Of a stretch of DNA of 64,000 nucleotides, positions 49,405-58,590 are shown in pieces. The notes beneath the pieces were generated by a model that worked only from the letters and a program-made list of their open reading frames with translations, did no database searches and had not been told where the DNA came from. The number at the start of each line of letters is the position of its first letter. Position 1 is the stretch's first letter. Origin of the DNA: Caulobacter sp. (GTDB taxonomy: Bacteria > Pseudomonadota > Alphaproteobacteria > Caulobacterales > Caulobacteraceae); assembly GCF_017744445.1 (NCBI RefSeq), contig NZ_JAGIBH010000014.1, positions 62,001 to 126,000 on the forward strand, in the 5' to 3' direction. Both the position numbers and the translations under genes were made by a program.

Positions 49405-51435
49405 CTAGAACTTGACCCGCAGGTCGGCGCGGAAGTTGCGGCCTTCCTCAGGGAAGCCGTCGACCAGCTGGTACTTCTGGTCCAGCAGGTTGCGGGCCGA
49501 CAGCTGCACGTCGACCTTGTCGGTGACCTGCACCCGCGCCGTCAGGGCGGCCAGCACATAGGCGCCCGTGCGGTAGTAGCGGACCGGCGTGATCAGGCTG
49601 CTCGAGGTCACCGTCCAGCGCTTGGAGGCCGTCTCGACGCTGGGGGTCAGGGTCAGGCGCTCGGCGACCTGCCAGTCGGCGTATGCGAAGAGCTTGTGGG
49701 TCGGCACGCCCTGCGGCCGGAACGCGGCGTTGGTCGGGTCGGTGAAGTCGCGGTGCAGATAGGTGTAGTTGCCGCCCAGGGTCAGCTTGGGCGTCACGCG
49801 CGCGGTCACCGAGGCCTCGGCCCCGTAATATTCGCCATCGCCGACATTGCGGGTCTGGCTGACCGTGCCGAACGGCGCGCCCAGGGCGACCGGGATGGCG
49901 ATCAGGGCGTCGCGGACGTCGCTGTAGAACACCGCCCCCTCGACCGTGATGAACGGGGTGATGTCGCCGCGCGCGCCGACCTCGTAGTTCACGGCGCGCT
50001 CTGCCTTGATGTTCGGGTTCGGGATCGCCGTGCCGAAGCGCGAGCTGAACCGCTCGAACAGGGTCGGGAAGCGGGTGCGCGACGAGATGCTGGCGTGCAG
50101 CTGGGCGGTGTCGGTCGGACGCCAGACCAGCGCCGCCTGGCCGTTCCAGGCGCTGTCGCTGGTCAGCGGATAGGCCACAAGGACATTGGTGTTGAAGTCC
50201 TGGGCCATCGACAGGTCGCGATGGTCGCGCGAGACGCCGACCACCAGGTCGACGTCCTTGCCGAAGCTCTGGGTGTCTTCCAGCGCGATCGAGGTGGTGT
50301 CCTCGGTCGTGGTCTGGCGCGGCTCGGTCAGCGGCGGGGCATAGCTGGTCTGCCACTCGACGTGCTCGTCGCGGCGATAGAAGGCGGCGGCCTTCAGGGT
50401 GTTGCTCGGGGTCAGCTGGACGCCCAGCTCGACGTTCCCGCCATAGGCGACGTCATCGTAGTAGGATCGGAACGACCGCCCCAGGGTCTGGGTGTTCTGG
50501 CGGGCGTTGTCGTACGAGAACAGGCCGTTCTCGAAGGTGTTGCGATAGAAGCGGGTCTTCAGCCAGGCGTGCTCGGCGATCTGGGTGCGGGTCAGCAGGG
50601 CCAGGCTGTCGATGTTCCAGTAGGGCCAGGTCCAGTAGCGCGTGCTGGCCGTGTCGGTGACGTGGAACGGGGCGTTCTTCGAGCCCTCCTGGCGGGTGAA
50701 GGTCAGCGAATAGTCGTCGCCCTCGCGCGGGGTGAAGCCGACCTTGGCGTTGACCCGCCAGTCTTCGCTGTCGGAGTGGTCGCGATTGCCGCCGTTCTCC
50801 AGCGTCGTGGGACGATAGCCATCCGGCAGGGCCCAGTGGGTGCGCTCGTTCCGCGCGCCGCTGAGCTGGACGTAGAAGTGCTGGCTGCGGCCGCCAATCC
50901 GGCCCGAGATGGCGTTGCTGTTCAGCGAGCCGTCGGCGTCGAAGCCCGCGCCCAGGCGGATTTCGCCTTCGAACGGGGCCTGGGGCGTGCGGGTCACCAG
51001 GTTGATCGCGCCGCCGATCCCGCCGGGGCCGTCCAGCACCGAGACGTAGCCCTTCGACACCTGCACTTCCGACAGGTCGGCGGTCAGGAAGCGGGCGAAG
51101 TCGATGCGGTTGTCGGCCGGCAGGAACACCCGCACGCCGTCGATCGACAGGGTGGTCTGGAACCGGTCGAAGCCGCGGATGAACACCAGCCGCTCGTTGC
51201 GCGAACCACCGCTATTGCCAGCCGAGGCGCCGGGGATCAGGTCCAGCGCCTGGTCGACGCTGATCTTATCGAACTTGCGAAGATCCTCGCCCTTGATCAC
51301 CGAACCGCCGATCAGCCCGCCGTCGCTGCCGCGCGCCGTCACCCGGACCTCGCCCAGGGCGTAGACGTCGTCAGATTGCGCGTGAGCGGCGCCGGCCAGG
51401 ATAGAACCGGCCAGCAGCATGGATCGGAACAGCAT
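49405..51435 (-). CDS. TonB-dependent receptor
   Basis: A 676-residue outer-membrane receptor: signal (MLFRSMLLAGSILAGAAHA), plug (VDQALDLIPGASAGNSGGSRNERL in blocks, GDGPGGIGGAINLVTRTPQ) and a 22-strand barrel ending RADLRVKF with the expected terminal Phe. The plug resembles siderophore and metal receptors. It probably leads an operon with the secreted protein and the MauG-like enzyme, 11 bp and 1 bp downstream. Ligand unknown. Confidence 0.92.
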   Translation of the reverse strand: MLFRSMLLAGSILAGAAHAQSDDVYALGEVRVTARGSDGGLIGGSVIKGEDLRKFDKISVDQALDLIPGASAGNSGGSRNERLVFIRGFDRFQTTLSIDGVRVFLPADNRIDFARFLTADLSEVQVSKGYVSVLDGPGGIGGAINLVTRTPQAPFEGEIRLGAGFDADGSLNSNAISGRIGGRSQHFYVQLSGARNERTHWALPDGYRPTTLENGGNRDHSDSEDWRVNAKVGFTPREGDDYSLTFTRQEGSKNAPFHVTDTASTRYWTWPYWNIDSLALLTRTQIAEHAWLKTRFYRNTFENGLFSYDNARQNTQTLGRSFRSYYDDVAYGGNVELGVQLTPSNTLKAAAFYRRDEHVEWQTSYAPPLTEPRQTTTEDTTSIALEDTQSFGKDVDLVVGVSRDHRDLSMAQDFNTNVLVAYPLTSDSAWNGQAALVWRPTDTAQLHASISSRTRFPTLFERFSSRFGTAIPNPNIKAERAVNYEVGARGDITPFITVEGAVFYSDVRDALIAIPVALGAPFGTVSQTRNVGDGEYYGAEASVTARVTPKLTLGGNYTYLHRDFTDPTNAAFRPQGVPTHKLFAYADWQVAERLTLTPSVETASKRWTVTSSSLITPVRYYRTGAYVLAALTARVQVTDKVDVQLSARNLLDQKYQLVDGFPEEGRNFRADLRVKF

Positions 51436-51445
51436 TCGAATACCC

Positions 51446-51470
51446 CGTTATGCACTCCAACTACATAACG
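51446..51470. promoter_or_regulatory. Operator-like dyad upstream of the TonB receptor operon
   Basis: CGTTATG (51446-51452) and CATAACG (51464-51470) are perfect arms with an 11-bp spacer, centred about 23 bp upstream of the start codon. The A/T-rich dyad suits a metal-responsive repressor, but I cannot say which one. Confidence 0.5.
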
Positions 51471-51500
51471 AGACTCACCAAGGCACGCGATACCAAACTC

Positions 51501-51538
51501 TCGTCATCCCGGGCGGCGTAGCCGACCCGGGATGACGA
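51501..51538. repeat. GTCATCCCGGG hairpin between convergent/tandem genes
   Basis: TCGTCATCCCGGG (51501-51513) pairs perfectly with CCCGGGATGACGA (51526-51538); the loop CGGC-GTA-GCCG extends the stem. It is a short form of the 23560-23660 repeat and lies 15 bp beyond the gshA stop, so it may also end that transcript. Confidence 0.7.
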
Positions 51539-51553
51539 TTTAGGAGGTGGCGC

Positions 51554-52915
51554 CTAGTACGCGCAGTCGGTGAACACCCGCCCGATGTCGCCCTGCCATT
51601 CGCCGTTGTACAGCGACAGCAGCTTCTCGGCCGGGGTGATGCCGCTGTCGGCGATCTGTTCCAGCTCGCCCAGATAGATGGTCTCGTCCAGGAAGCCGCC
51701 GTTGATGTGAGCGCGGTTCTTCAGGCCCGACTTGGCGATGGCGACGAAGTCCTTGGCGACGTCCTGGGCCGAACGGCCTGCGACCTGCGCCTTCAGGCCC
51801 AGCTTCGGCACGTCGCGGCGCAGGCCCTCGCGGTCCTCGAGCGACCAGTCCTTGCAGAGGTCCCAGGCCGCCGCCAGCGCGGCGTCATCGTAGAACACGC
51901 CGGTCCACAGCGCCGGCAGGGCGCACAGGCGGCTCCAGGGGCCGGCGTCGGCGCCGCGCATCTCCAGGTAGGTCTTCAGGCGCACTTCCGGGAAGGCCGT
52001 GGTCGTGTGGTCGGCGAAGTCCTTGATCGTGGCGATCTCGCCCGGCAGCTCGGGCAGCTTGCCCTCGATGAAGTCGCGGAAGGACCGGCCGGCGACGTCG
52101 ATGTACTTGTCGCCGCGCTTGACGAAATACATCGGCACGTCGAGCGAATAGCGGGCGTAGCGCTCGAAGTCGAAGCCGTCCTCGAACACGAAGTCCAAGA
52201 GGCCCGTGCGGTTCGGGTCCGTGTCGGTCCAGACGTTGGCGCGGGCGGAGAGGAAGCCGTTCGGCTTTCCTTCCGTGAATGGAGAATTGGCGAACAGCGC
52301 CGTGGCGATCGGCTGCAGGGCCAGGCTCATGCGGAACTTGGCGACCATGTCGGCTTCGCTGGAGAAGTCCAGATTGGCCTGCACCGTGCAGGTGCGCAGC
52401 ATCATGTCCAGGCCCAGATTGCCGACCTTGGGCATGTAGTTGCGCATGATCACGTACCGGCCCTTGGGCATGACCGGCACCTCTTCGCGCTTCCACAGCG
52501 GCGAGAAGCCCAGGCCCACAAAGCCCAGGCCCAGTTCGTCAGCGACGGTCTTGACCTCGTCCAGGTGCTGGCCGGTTTCCTCGCAGATGTCGTGCATGGT
52601 CGCCAGCGGCGCGCCCGACAGCTCGAACTGGCCGCCCGGCTCCAGGCTGACATTGGCGCCGTTGCGCTCCAGGCCGATGATGGTCGGACCTTCCATGACC
52701 GGCTTCCAGCCAAAGCGCTGCAGGCCGGTCAGCAGGGCGTGGACGCCCTTGTCGCCGTCGTACGGAACGGGGGCGTGCGAACCCAGGTAGAAGCCGAACT
52801 TCTCGTGCTCGGCCCCCACGCGGAAGGCCTCCTTGGGCTTGCTGCCCTTGGCGAAATAGTCGGTCAGATCGGCGAGCGTCAGTTGACGCTCTTGGACGCT
52901 AGCGGTGTCGGCCAT
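51554..52915 (-). CDS. gshA: Glutamate-cysteine ligase
   Basis: A 453-residue enzyme of the alphaproteobacterial/plant GCL type, making gamma-glutamylcysteine for glutathione. RVGAEHEKFGFYLG, GANVSLEPGGQFELSGAPL, YMPKVGNLGLDMMLRTC and SLDVPMYFVKRG are typical. The ATG at 52915 starts MADTASVQ; an upstream start would add unsupported residues. gshB is not nearby. Confidence 0.95.
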   Translation of the reverse strand: MADTASVQERQLTLADLTDYFAKGSKPKEAFRVGAEHEKFGFYLGSHAPVPYDGDKGVHALLTGLQRFGWKPVMEGPTIIGLERNGANVSLEPGGQFELSGAPLATMHDICEETGQHLDEVKTVADELGLGFVGLGFSPLWKREEVPVMPKGRYVIMRNYMPKVGNLGLDMMLRTCTVQANLDFSSEADMVAKFRMSLALQPIATALFANSPFTEGKPNGFLSARANVWTDTDPNRTGLLDFVFEDGFDFERYARYSLDVPMYFVKRGDKYIDVAGRSFRDFIEGKLPELPGEIATIKDFADHTTTAFPEVRLKTYLEMRGADAGPWSRLCALPALWTGVFYDDAALAAAWDLCKDWSLEDREGLRRDVPKLGLKAQVAGRSAQDVAKDFVAIAKSGLKNRAHINGGFLDETIYLGELEQIADSGITPAEKLLSLYNGEWQGDIGRVFTDCAY

Positions 52916-53052
52916 GCAAGCCGTCCCTCCCCAGGGGTTGCGATGCTGAGGGAAGAGAGGGCCCATGCTCTCCGCCGACGGCGTACTACTCGGTCACGCC
53001 CAGTTGGGCGTTTTCTTTGCGAACCTCAAGGGGTCACCTTGAGCATATCTTC

Positions 53053-53769
53053 TCAGCGCCAGTCGCCAGCGGCCGCCTGCCACAGCGTCATGGCCGAGAT
53101 CGCGGCGGTGTCGGCGCGCAGGATGCGAGGCCCCAGGGACACCGGCGTGACGAAGGAAAGCCCCCGCAGCCGCTCACGTTCCTCCGGGGCGAAACCGCCT
53201 TCCGGACCGATCAGGATGGCGGCCGGACCGCCCGTTCCCGCCAGCGCTTCGATGGCGGGTTTCGCGTCGCCGCCCTCGTCGCAGAAAACCAGGCGCCGGG
53301 CCGGGTCCCAGGCGTCCAGGATCTTCTCCAGCTTCTCGGGGTCGGCGACCTCGGGCACGTCCAGGCGGCCGGTCTGCTCGGCAGCCTCCATGGCGATGGC
53401 GTCCAGGCGGCCCAGCTTGACGAAGTCGACATTCGTGCGGCGGGTCATGGTCAACCGCACCCGGCGCGCGCCCAGCTCGGCGGCCTTCTCGACAATGGTC
53501 TCGACCCGGCTGCGCTTGACCATGGCGATGATCAGATCGAGGTCCGGACCGATCTCCATCGGCCGGGTCTGTTCCTCGGCCTTCAGCAGGCAGCCGCGTT
53601 TGGTCGCCTCGACGATGGTCGCCCGCCACTCGCCGTCGCGGCCGTTGAACAGCAGGACCGCATCGCCGACCGCCTGGCGCATGACCTGGGTCAGGTAGCG
53701 CGACTGGTCGACGGTAGGCACGACGCCGGCGCCGATGGAGAGGGCGTTGGGAACGAAAAGACGGATCAT
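53053..53769 (-). CDS. rsmE: 16S rRNA m3U1498 methyltransferase
   Basis: A 238-residue SPOUT methyltransferase. GPEGGFAPEERERL and SLGPRILRADTAAISAM form the trefoil-knot SAM site, and the N-terminal PUA-like part (HYLTQVMRQAVGDAVLLFNG type: YLTQVMR, GDAVLLFNGRDG) binds rRNA. Small hairpins downstream (52997-53010, 53025-53043) could end its transcript, but no T-run lies on the right strand. Confidence 0.94.
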   Translation of the reverse strand: MIRLFVPNALSIGAGVVPTVDQSRYLTQVMRQAVGDAVLLFNGRDGEWRATIVEATKRGCLLKAEEQTRPMEIGPDLDLIIAMVKRSRVETIVEKAAELGARRVRLTMTRRTNVDFVKLGRLDAIAMEAAEQTGRLDVPEVADPEKLEKILDAWDPARRLVFCDEGGDAKPAIEALAGTGGPAAILIGPEGGFAPEERERLRGLSFVTPVSLGPRILRADTAAISAMTLWQAAAGDWR

Positions 53770-53815
53770 GGCGTCCTTCTAGCCCAACTGATCAATCCGG
53801 GGGTAGGCTCAGCGC

Positions 53816-54577
53816 ATGAGCAAGCACGACGACTACGACAACGAACTGATGCAGCTGCAGCTCGCCCTGATCGAGATGCAGAAGAAGGCCATCAAGAACG
53901 GCGACAAGATCCTGGCAGTCTTCGAAGGCCGCGACAGCGCCGGCAAGGACGGCACGATCGCCCGGGTCACCGAGCACCTCTCCAAGCGCGCCACTACCGT
54001 CGTCGCCCTGCCCAAGCCCACCGAGCGCGAACGCAGCGAGTGGTACTTCCAGCGTTATGTCGATTACCTGCCGGCCTGCGGCGAGGCGGTGATCTTCAAT
54101 CGCTCCTGGTACAATCGGGCCGGGGTCGAGCGGGTGATGGACTTCTCCAGCCCTGAGCAGCAGGAGCAGTTCCTGCGCGACGTCCCGGCCTTCGAGCGGA
54201 TGCTGGTCGAGAACGGCCTGCGCTACGTCAAGTTCTGGCTCGACATCAGCCGCGACGAGCAGGCCCAGCGCCTGAAGGCCCGCCGCGAGGACCCGCTGAA
54301 GGCCTTCAAGACCAGCGACCTGGACAAGGTCGCCCAGGACAAATGGGACGACTACACGAAAGCCCGCGACGAGATGCTGATGCGCACACACAGCGACATC
54401 GCCCCGTGGATCTGCGTCCGCGCCGACCACAAGAAGGCCGCCCGCCTCAACGTCATCCGCTGGCTGCTGCACGCGGCCGGCGACAAGAAGCTGGTCAAGG
54501 GCGTGGCCAAGCCCGATCCCAGCGTCATCTTCTCGTTCGAACCGGCGGCGCTGGAGGACGGGCGGCTGGCGCGGTGA
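53816..54577 (+). CDS. ppk2: Polyphosphate kinase 2 family protein
   Basis: A 253-residue P-loop kinase with Walker A FEGRDSAGKDGT (about 42-53), the lid and substrate residues in RSWYNRAGVERVM, and WYFQRYVDYLPACGE. It transfers phosphate between polyphosphate and nucleoside di- or monophosphates. The one-domain length points to class I. The nucleotide preference is not readable. Confidence 0.92.
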   Translation: MSKHDDYDNELMQLQLALIEMQKKAIKNGDKILAVFEGRDSAGKDGTIARVTEHLSKRATTVVALPKPTERERSEWYFQRYVDYLPACGEAVIFNRSWYNRAGVERVMDFSSPEQQEQFLRDVPAFERMLVENGLRYVKFWLDISRDEQAQRLKARREDPLKAFKTSDLDKVAQDKWDDYTKARDEMLMRTHSDIAPWICVRADHKKAARLNVIRWLLHAAGDKKLVKGVAKPDPSVIFSFEPAALEDGRLAR

Positions 54578-54628
54578 GCTTCACAATCGCGCGTTAGCGT
54601 GATGCTGTGCCGGCAAAAGGGAGGCCCT

Positions 54629-56422
54629 ATGCACGACACCAAACAGGTTCGCACCGCCGCCGCGACGCGGCTGGCGATCGGCCTCGCCCAGGGGATCGTG
54701 CTGTTCCTGCTGCAGAAGGCCGACGAGTCCAAGGCCTGGCCGGCGACCCAGCCGATGCTGTACGCGCCGCTGCTGATCTGCGCCCTGATGGTCCCGATGA
54801 TCCCGCTGGCGGCGCTGTCGGCCATGCGGCGACCGGCCCTGATCGTCTGGAGCCTGATCGCCGCCGCCGTGGCGGCGATCATGGCGGTCCATGCGGCCTG
54901 GGTCGGGGCTAGCCCCGATCGTATCGGCGCCGGGCCGCTGTCGCCGCCGGTCTTCATCGCCGTGGCCGCCCTGGTGTTCATCGCCCACCACCTGGTCCAG
55001 CCCGCCGAGGCCGTCCGCAAGCCCGTGGCCCCGTATGTCGACTATTTCGACCTGGTGGGGACCAACGTCGTGCGGCTGTTCCTGTCGCTGGCCTTCACCG
55101 GCGCGTTCTGGCTGCTGCTGTTCCTGGCCGCCGCCCTGTTCAAGCTGATCGGCATCGAGGCGATCCAGGAGCTGATCGGCGAGACGGCCTTCGCCTTCCC
55201 GGCCACCGGCCTGATGTTCGCCGCCGCCGTTCACATGGCCGTGCAGCTGACCGAGGCCCGCGCCGGCCTGGTGCGCGGCGTACGGACCGTCGCCCTGGTC
55301 TTGCTGGCCTGGCTGCTGCCGTTGATGGTGGTGATCGCCGGCGGCTTCCTGGCCACCCTGCCCTTCACGGGCCTGGCCCCGCTGTGGGGCACCAAGGCCG
55401 CCACCGCCCTGTTGCTCGCCGCCGCCGCGGCCCTGATCATCCTGGTCAACGCCGCCTACCAGGACGGGGGCGAGCCGCCGCACGCCATCCTGCGCTGGGC
55501 CGCGCGCGCCGCCAGCCTGCTGCTGATCCCGATCGTCATCCTGGCCGCCTACGCCCTGTGGCTGCGCGTCGACCAGTATGGCCTGACGCCCGATCGGGTG
55601 TTCGCCGCCGCCTATCTGGTCGTCGCGGTCGGCTTCACCGCCGGCTACACGCTGGCCGCCTTGCGTCCTGCGCCCTGGATGAAGCCGCTTGAGCCGACCA
55701 ACCTGATCATGGCGGCAATCTGCATGCTGCTGCTGATCGCGCTCTTCACCCCGATCGCCGATCCCGCCCGCCTGTCGGTGACGAGCCAGGTCAAGCGGCT
55801 GGAGGCCGGCAAGGTCACGGCGGCGAAGTTCGACTTCCAGTTCCTGCGCTTCGACAGCGGGCGGTACGGGCGCGACGCTCTGGCAGGGCTGAAGACCAGC
55901 CGAGATGCCGAGATCGCCAAGCGCGCCGGCGAGGTCCTGGCCCAGAAGGAAAAGACCTACACGCCGACCAAGCAGCGCGGGCCCGACTTCGCCCACATGA
56001 CGGTCTATCCCGCCGGCAAGACCCTGCCGGCCAGCTTCCGCGACCAGGACTGGACCGCCGCCGGCTCGGACTCGACCTGCCTGTTCGCCGGCATGCGCTG
56101 CTCGGCCCTGCTGATGGACATAGACGGCGACGGAACCGAAGAGGTGCTGCTGGCCAGCGGTTCGGTGCTCGACATCTTCAAGTCCGGCGACCGCGGCTGG
56201 CGACGGATGGCCCAGGCCAACGGCATCTGCCCCGGCGTCGACATCGACGCGGCGCTGAAGGCCGGCGCGGTGAGCCTGGCCGAGCCGAGACCCCGGCAGG
56301 ATCTCATCGTGGGCGACCAACGGCTGGCGGTCGTCCCAGCCGGCGACGGCTGCGCCGCGCCCGCGCCGCCGCTCAAGGACGCGCTGGTCACGCGGGAGGC
56401 TTCTAAGCCACCCCCGCGCTGA
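54629..56422 (+). CDS. DUF4153 membrane protein with FG-GAP-like tail
   Basis: About 597 residues: eleven or so hydrophobic helices (residues 1-390), the DUF4153 pattern, and a C-terminal soluble part. That part contains a calcium-loop motif (MDIDGDGTEEVLL) of FG-GAP/EF-hand type. The ATG at 54629 follows GGGAGG. Transport or sensing role unknown. The 3' end overlaps the convergent ABC gene by 20 bp. Confidence 0.8.
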   Translation: MHDTKQVRTAAATRLAIGLAQGIVLFLLQKADESKAWPATQPMLYAPLLICALMVPMIPLAALSAMRRPALIVWSLIAAAVAAIMAVHAAWVGASPDRIGAGPLSPPVFIAVAALVFIAHHLVQPAEAVRKPVAPYVDYFDLVGTNVVRLFLSLAFTGAFWLLLFLAAALFKLIGIEAIQELIGETAFAFPATGLMFAAAVHMAVQLTEARAGLVRGVRTVALVLLAWLLPLMVVIAGGFLATLPFTGLAPLWGTKAATALLLAAAAALIILVNAAYQDGGEPPHAILRWAARAASLLLIPIVILAAYALWLRVDQYGLTPDRVFAAAYLVVAVGFTAGYTLAALRPAPWMKPLEPTNLIMAAICMLLLIALFTPIADPARLSVTSQVKRLEAGKVTAAKFDFQFLRFDSGRYGRDALAGLKTSRDAEIAKRAGEVLAQKEKTYTPTKQRGPDFAHMTVYPAGKTLPASFRDQDWTAAGSDSTCLFAGMRCSALLMDIDGDGTEEVLLASGSVLDIFKSGDRGWRRMAQANGICPGVDIDAALKAGAVSLAEPRPRQDLIVGDQRLAVVPAGDGCAAPAPPLKDALVTREASKPPPR

Positions 56423-58196
56423 TCGCGTTCAGCCGGGCATAGACCCCGCCGCCGGCCGCCAGGTCGGCGTGGCGGCCTTCCTCGACGACGCGGCCGCCCT
56501 GGAAGACCAGGATGCGGTCCGCGCCACGCACGGTCGACAGGCGGTGGGCGATGACGATCGTGGTCCGGCCTTCCATCAGCGCCTCGGCGGCCGCCTGGAC
56601 CTGGCCCTCGGTCTCGACGTCCAGTGACGAGGTCGCCTCGTCCAGCACCAGGATCGGCGCGTCGGCCAGGAAGGCGCGGGCGATGGCCACGCGCTGGCGC
56701 TCGCCGCCCGACAGCTTGACGCCCCGCTCGCCGACCAGGGTGTCGTAGCCATTCGGCAGGCGCAGGATGAACTCGTGGGCGCGCGCCTTCTTAGCGGCGG
56801 CCTCGACCTCTTCGCGCGACGCGCCGGGCTTGCCGTAAGCGATGTTCTCGTACAGCGACCGGTGGAACAGGGCCGGGTCCTGCGGCACCACCGCGATGGC
56901 CCGGCGCAAGCTGGCCTGGGCCACCCGCGAGACGTCCTGCCCATCGATGACCACCGCCCCGTCCTGCAGGTCGTGCAGACGCTGCACCAGCTTAACGAAG
57001 GTCGACTTGCCCGAGCCCGTCGGCCCGACCAGCGCCACCCGCTCGCCCGGCGCGATCTTCAGGCTGAAGTGGTCGTACAGCGGCGCGCCGGCCGCCTTGT
57101 AGCGGAAGGTCACGTCCTTGAACTCGATGCCGCCGGGGCCGGGCTGGAAGTCCGGCGCGTTCGGTACGTCGGCGATCTGCGGCGCCAGGCGCGTCCAGGC
57201 CGCGACGTCCTCGGTGTCGTCGATGCCCTTCTGCAGCATGCGGATGTTCTCGCCCAGGTTCCGCAGATAGCCGCTCATCAGCATGAAGGCGGTGATGGCG
57301 AAGGCCACGTCGCCCGGCGTGGCCGTGCCTTGGGCCCAGCCCCAGACCATGGCCCCGGTCAGGCCGGCCTGCAGCAGCACCAGCAGCAGGTTCTGGCCCA
57401 GCCAGACGTCGGTGAAGCGGCTCCAGGTGACCATCACCGCGTCGCGCCAGGCCGCGGTGACTTCTGCCAAGCGAGCCGCCTCGCGCTGCTCGGCGCCGAA
57501 ACTCTTCACCGTCGGGTTGGAGGTCACGGCGTCGGCCAGAGCCCCGCCGATCTGCGAATCCAGGGCGTTGGAGCGCAGGTTGCTGGGCCGCACATAACGC
57601 TCGGTGACCCACAGGTTCACCGACAGATAGGCCACGACCACGACCAGCGAGATCACGCCCGCCAGCGGCTGACGCAGCAGCATGCCGATCGACAGGCCGA
57701 CCAGCACGATGATCCCCGGACCCAGCCAGATGGTCACCGCATCGGTGACGCTGTCATAGCCCCACATGGCGCGGGTCAGCTTGCGCACCGTCGCGCCGGC
57801 GAAGCTGTCGGCGTGCCAATCCGACGAGAAGGCCTGCACTTTCGCAAAGCCCTCGTTGGTCATCTCTTCCATGTTCCGAGCCGCCAGCGGGATCCAGAAC
57901 CGGTGGGCGATATTGCGGATCACGGCGAAGGCCAGATAGACCCCGACGAACAGACCCAGGGCCTGCCAGGCGCCGACATCGCCGCGCGGCTTGCTGGTCA
58001 CGGTGTCCACCAGATGGCCCGAGGCGTAGGGCAGCGCCAGGTCGAAGGCGATCGCCACCAGGGTCAGGGTGACGCCGAAGCCGAACAGCACCGGCCGCCG
58101 CTTCCAGAAACGGGCCACGAAGGCCAGCACCTGGCGGTTGCTCAGCGCGCGCTTGCGGGCGCCGGTCTCGTCTTCATCCTCGATCGCGTCGGTCAT
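56403..58196 (-). CDS. ABC transporter, fused permease and ATPase
   Basis: A 597-residue half-transporter of the exporter type: six helices (residues 40-330), then a nucleotide-binding domain with Walker A GPTGSGKST, signature LSGGERQRV, Walker B ILVLDEATSSLD and His switch in IAHRLST. It works as a homodimer. It resembles MsbA/multidrug and lipid exporters; the substrate is not determined. The ATG at 58196 is preferred over upstream frame starts. Confidence 0.93.
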   Translation of the reverse strand: MTDAIEDEDETGARKRALSNRQVLAFVARFWKRRPVLFGFGVTLTLVAIAFDLALPYASGHLVDTVTSKPRGDVGAWQALGLFVGVYLAFAVIRNIAHRFWIPLAARNMEEMTNEGFAKVQAFSSDWHADSFAGATVRKLTRAMWGYDSVTDAVTIWLGPGIIVLVGLSIGMLLRQPLAGVISLVVVVAYLSVNLWVTERYVRPSNLRSNALDSQIGGALADAVTSNPTVKSFGAEQREAARLAEVTAAWRDAVMVTWSRFTDVWLGQNLLLVLLQAGLTGAMVWGWAQGTATPGDVAFAITAFMLMSGYLRNLGENIRMLQKGIDDTEDVAAWTRLAPQIADVPNAPDFQPGPGGIEFKDVTFRYKAAGAPLYDHFSLKIAPGERVALVGPTGSGKSTFVKLVQRLHDLQDGAVVIDGQDVSRVAQASLRRAIAVVPQDPALFHRSLYENIAYGKPGASREEVEAAAKKARAHEFILRLPNGYDTLVGERGVKLSGGERQRVAIARAFLADAPILVLDEATSSLDVETEGQVQAAAEALMEGRTTIVIAHRLSTVRGADRILVFQGGRVVEEGRHADLAAGGGVYARLNAISAGVA

Positions 58197-58213
58197 GGCG
58201 GGGAGATAGTGCT

Positions 58214-58507
58214 TTAGCGCCCCGGCGTCACCTTTCGCCGCTTGCGGCCGCCGCCGAACGGCCGCCAGCGCAGGAACCAGACGATGGCCGGGCCGACGAC
58301 CGGCACGCGCAGCATCGGCCGAACGGTGTGGGGGCGGGTCTTCAGGAAACACAGCACCGCGCCGATCCAGAACACCGTGGTCGGCAGGCCGGGCGTGACG
58401 ATGCCCACAGCCCCGGTGGCCAGCAGCGCGCCGCCGACGCCGTCCAGCGCCCAGCGCTCGACCTTCGTCAGCTGGCGGCGCTTCTTTCGGACGGGTTTAG
58501 GGATCAT
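58214..58507 (-). CDS. DUF454 (YbaN) family membrane protein
   Basis: A 97-residue inner-membrane protein with GGALLATGAVGIVTPGLPTTVFW and a second helix through VLCFLKTRPHTVRPML, plus a positively charged C-terminus, matching the YbaN family. The ATG at 58507 starts MIPKPVRKKRRQ. The stop is 17 bp from the ABC gene start, same strand, so co-transcription is likely. Function unknown. Confidence 0.87.
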   Translation of the reverse strand: MIPKPVRKKRRQLTKVERWALDGVGGALLATGAVGIVTPGLPTTVFWIGAVLCFLKTRPHTVRPMLRVPVVGPAIVWFLRWRPFGGGRKRRKVTPGR

Positions 58508-58590
58508 TCGGACATCGCGCGGGTGCAAGACTCAAGGCTAACGCGGGCGCAGGATCGGTCAAAGCCCGGCGATGCCTTAGGGAGCCTTTC

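Noticed and set aside
49354..51468. A 704-codon frame opposite the TonB receptor
   Set aside because: Antisense shadow with no signal peptide or domain.
51554..52966. Longer gshA starting at 52966
   Set aside because: The extra 17 residues are Pro/Arg-rich leader-like; the ATG at 52915 gives the usual N-terminus.
54581..56320. A 579-codon frame opposite DUF4153
   Set aside because: Antisense shadow; the plus-strand frame has clear membrane helices and a ribosome site.
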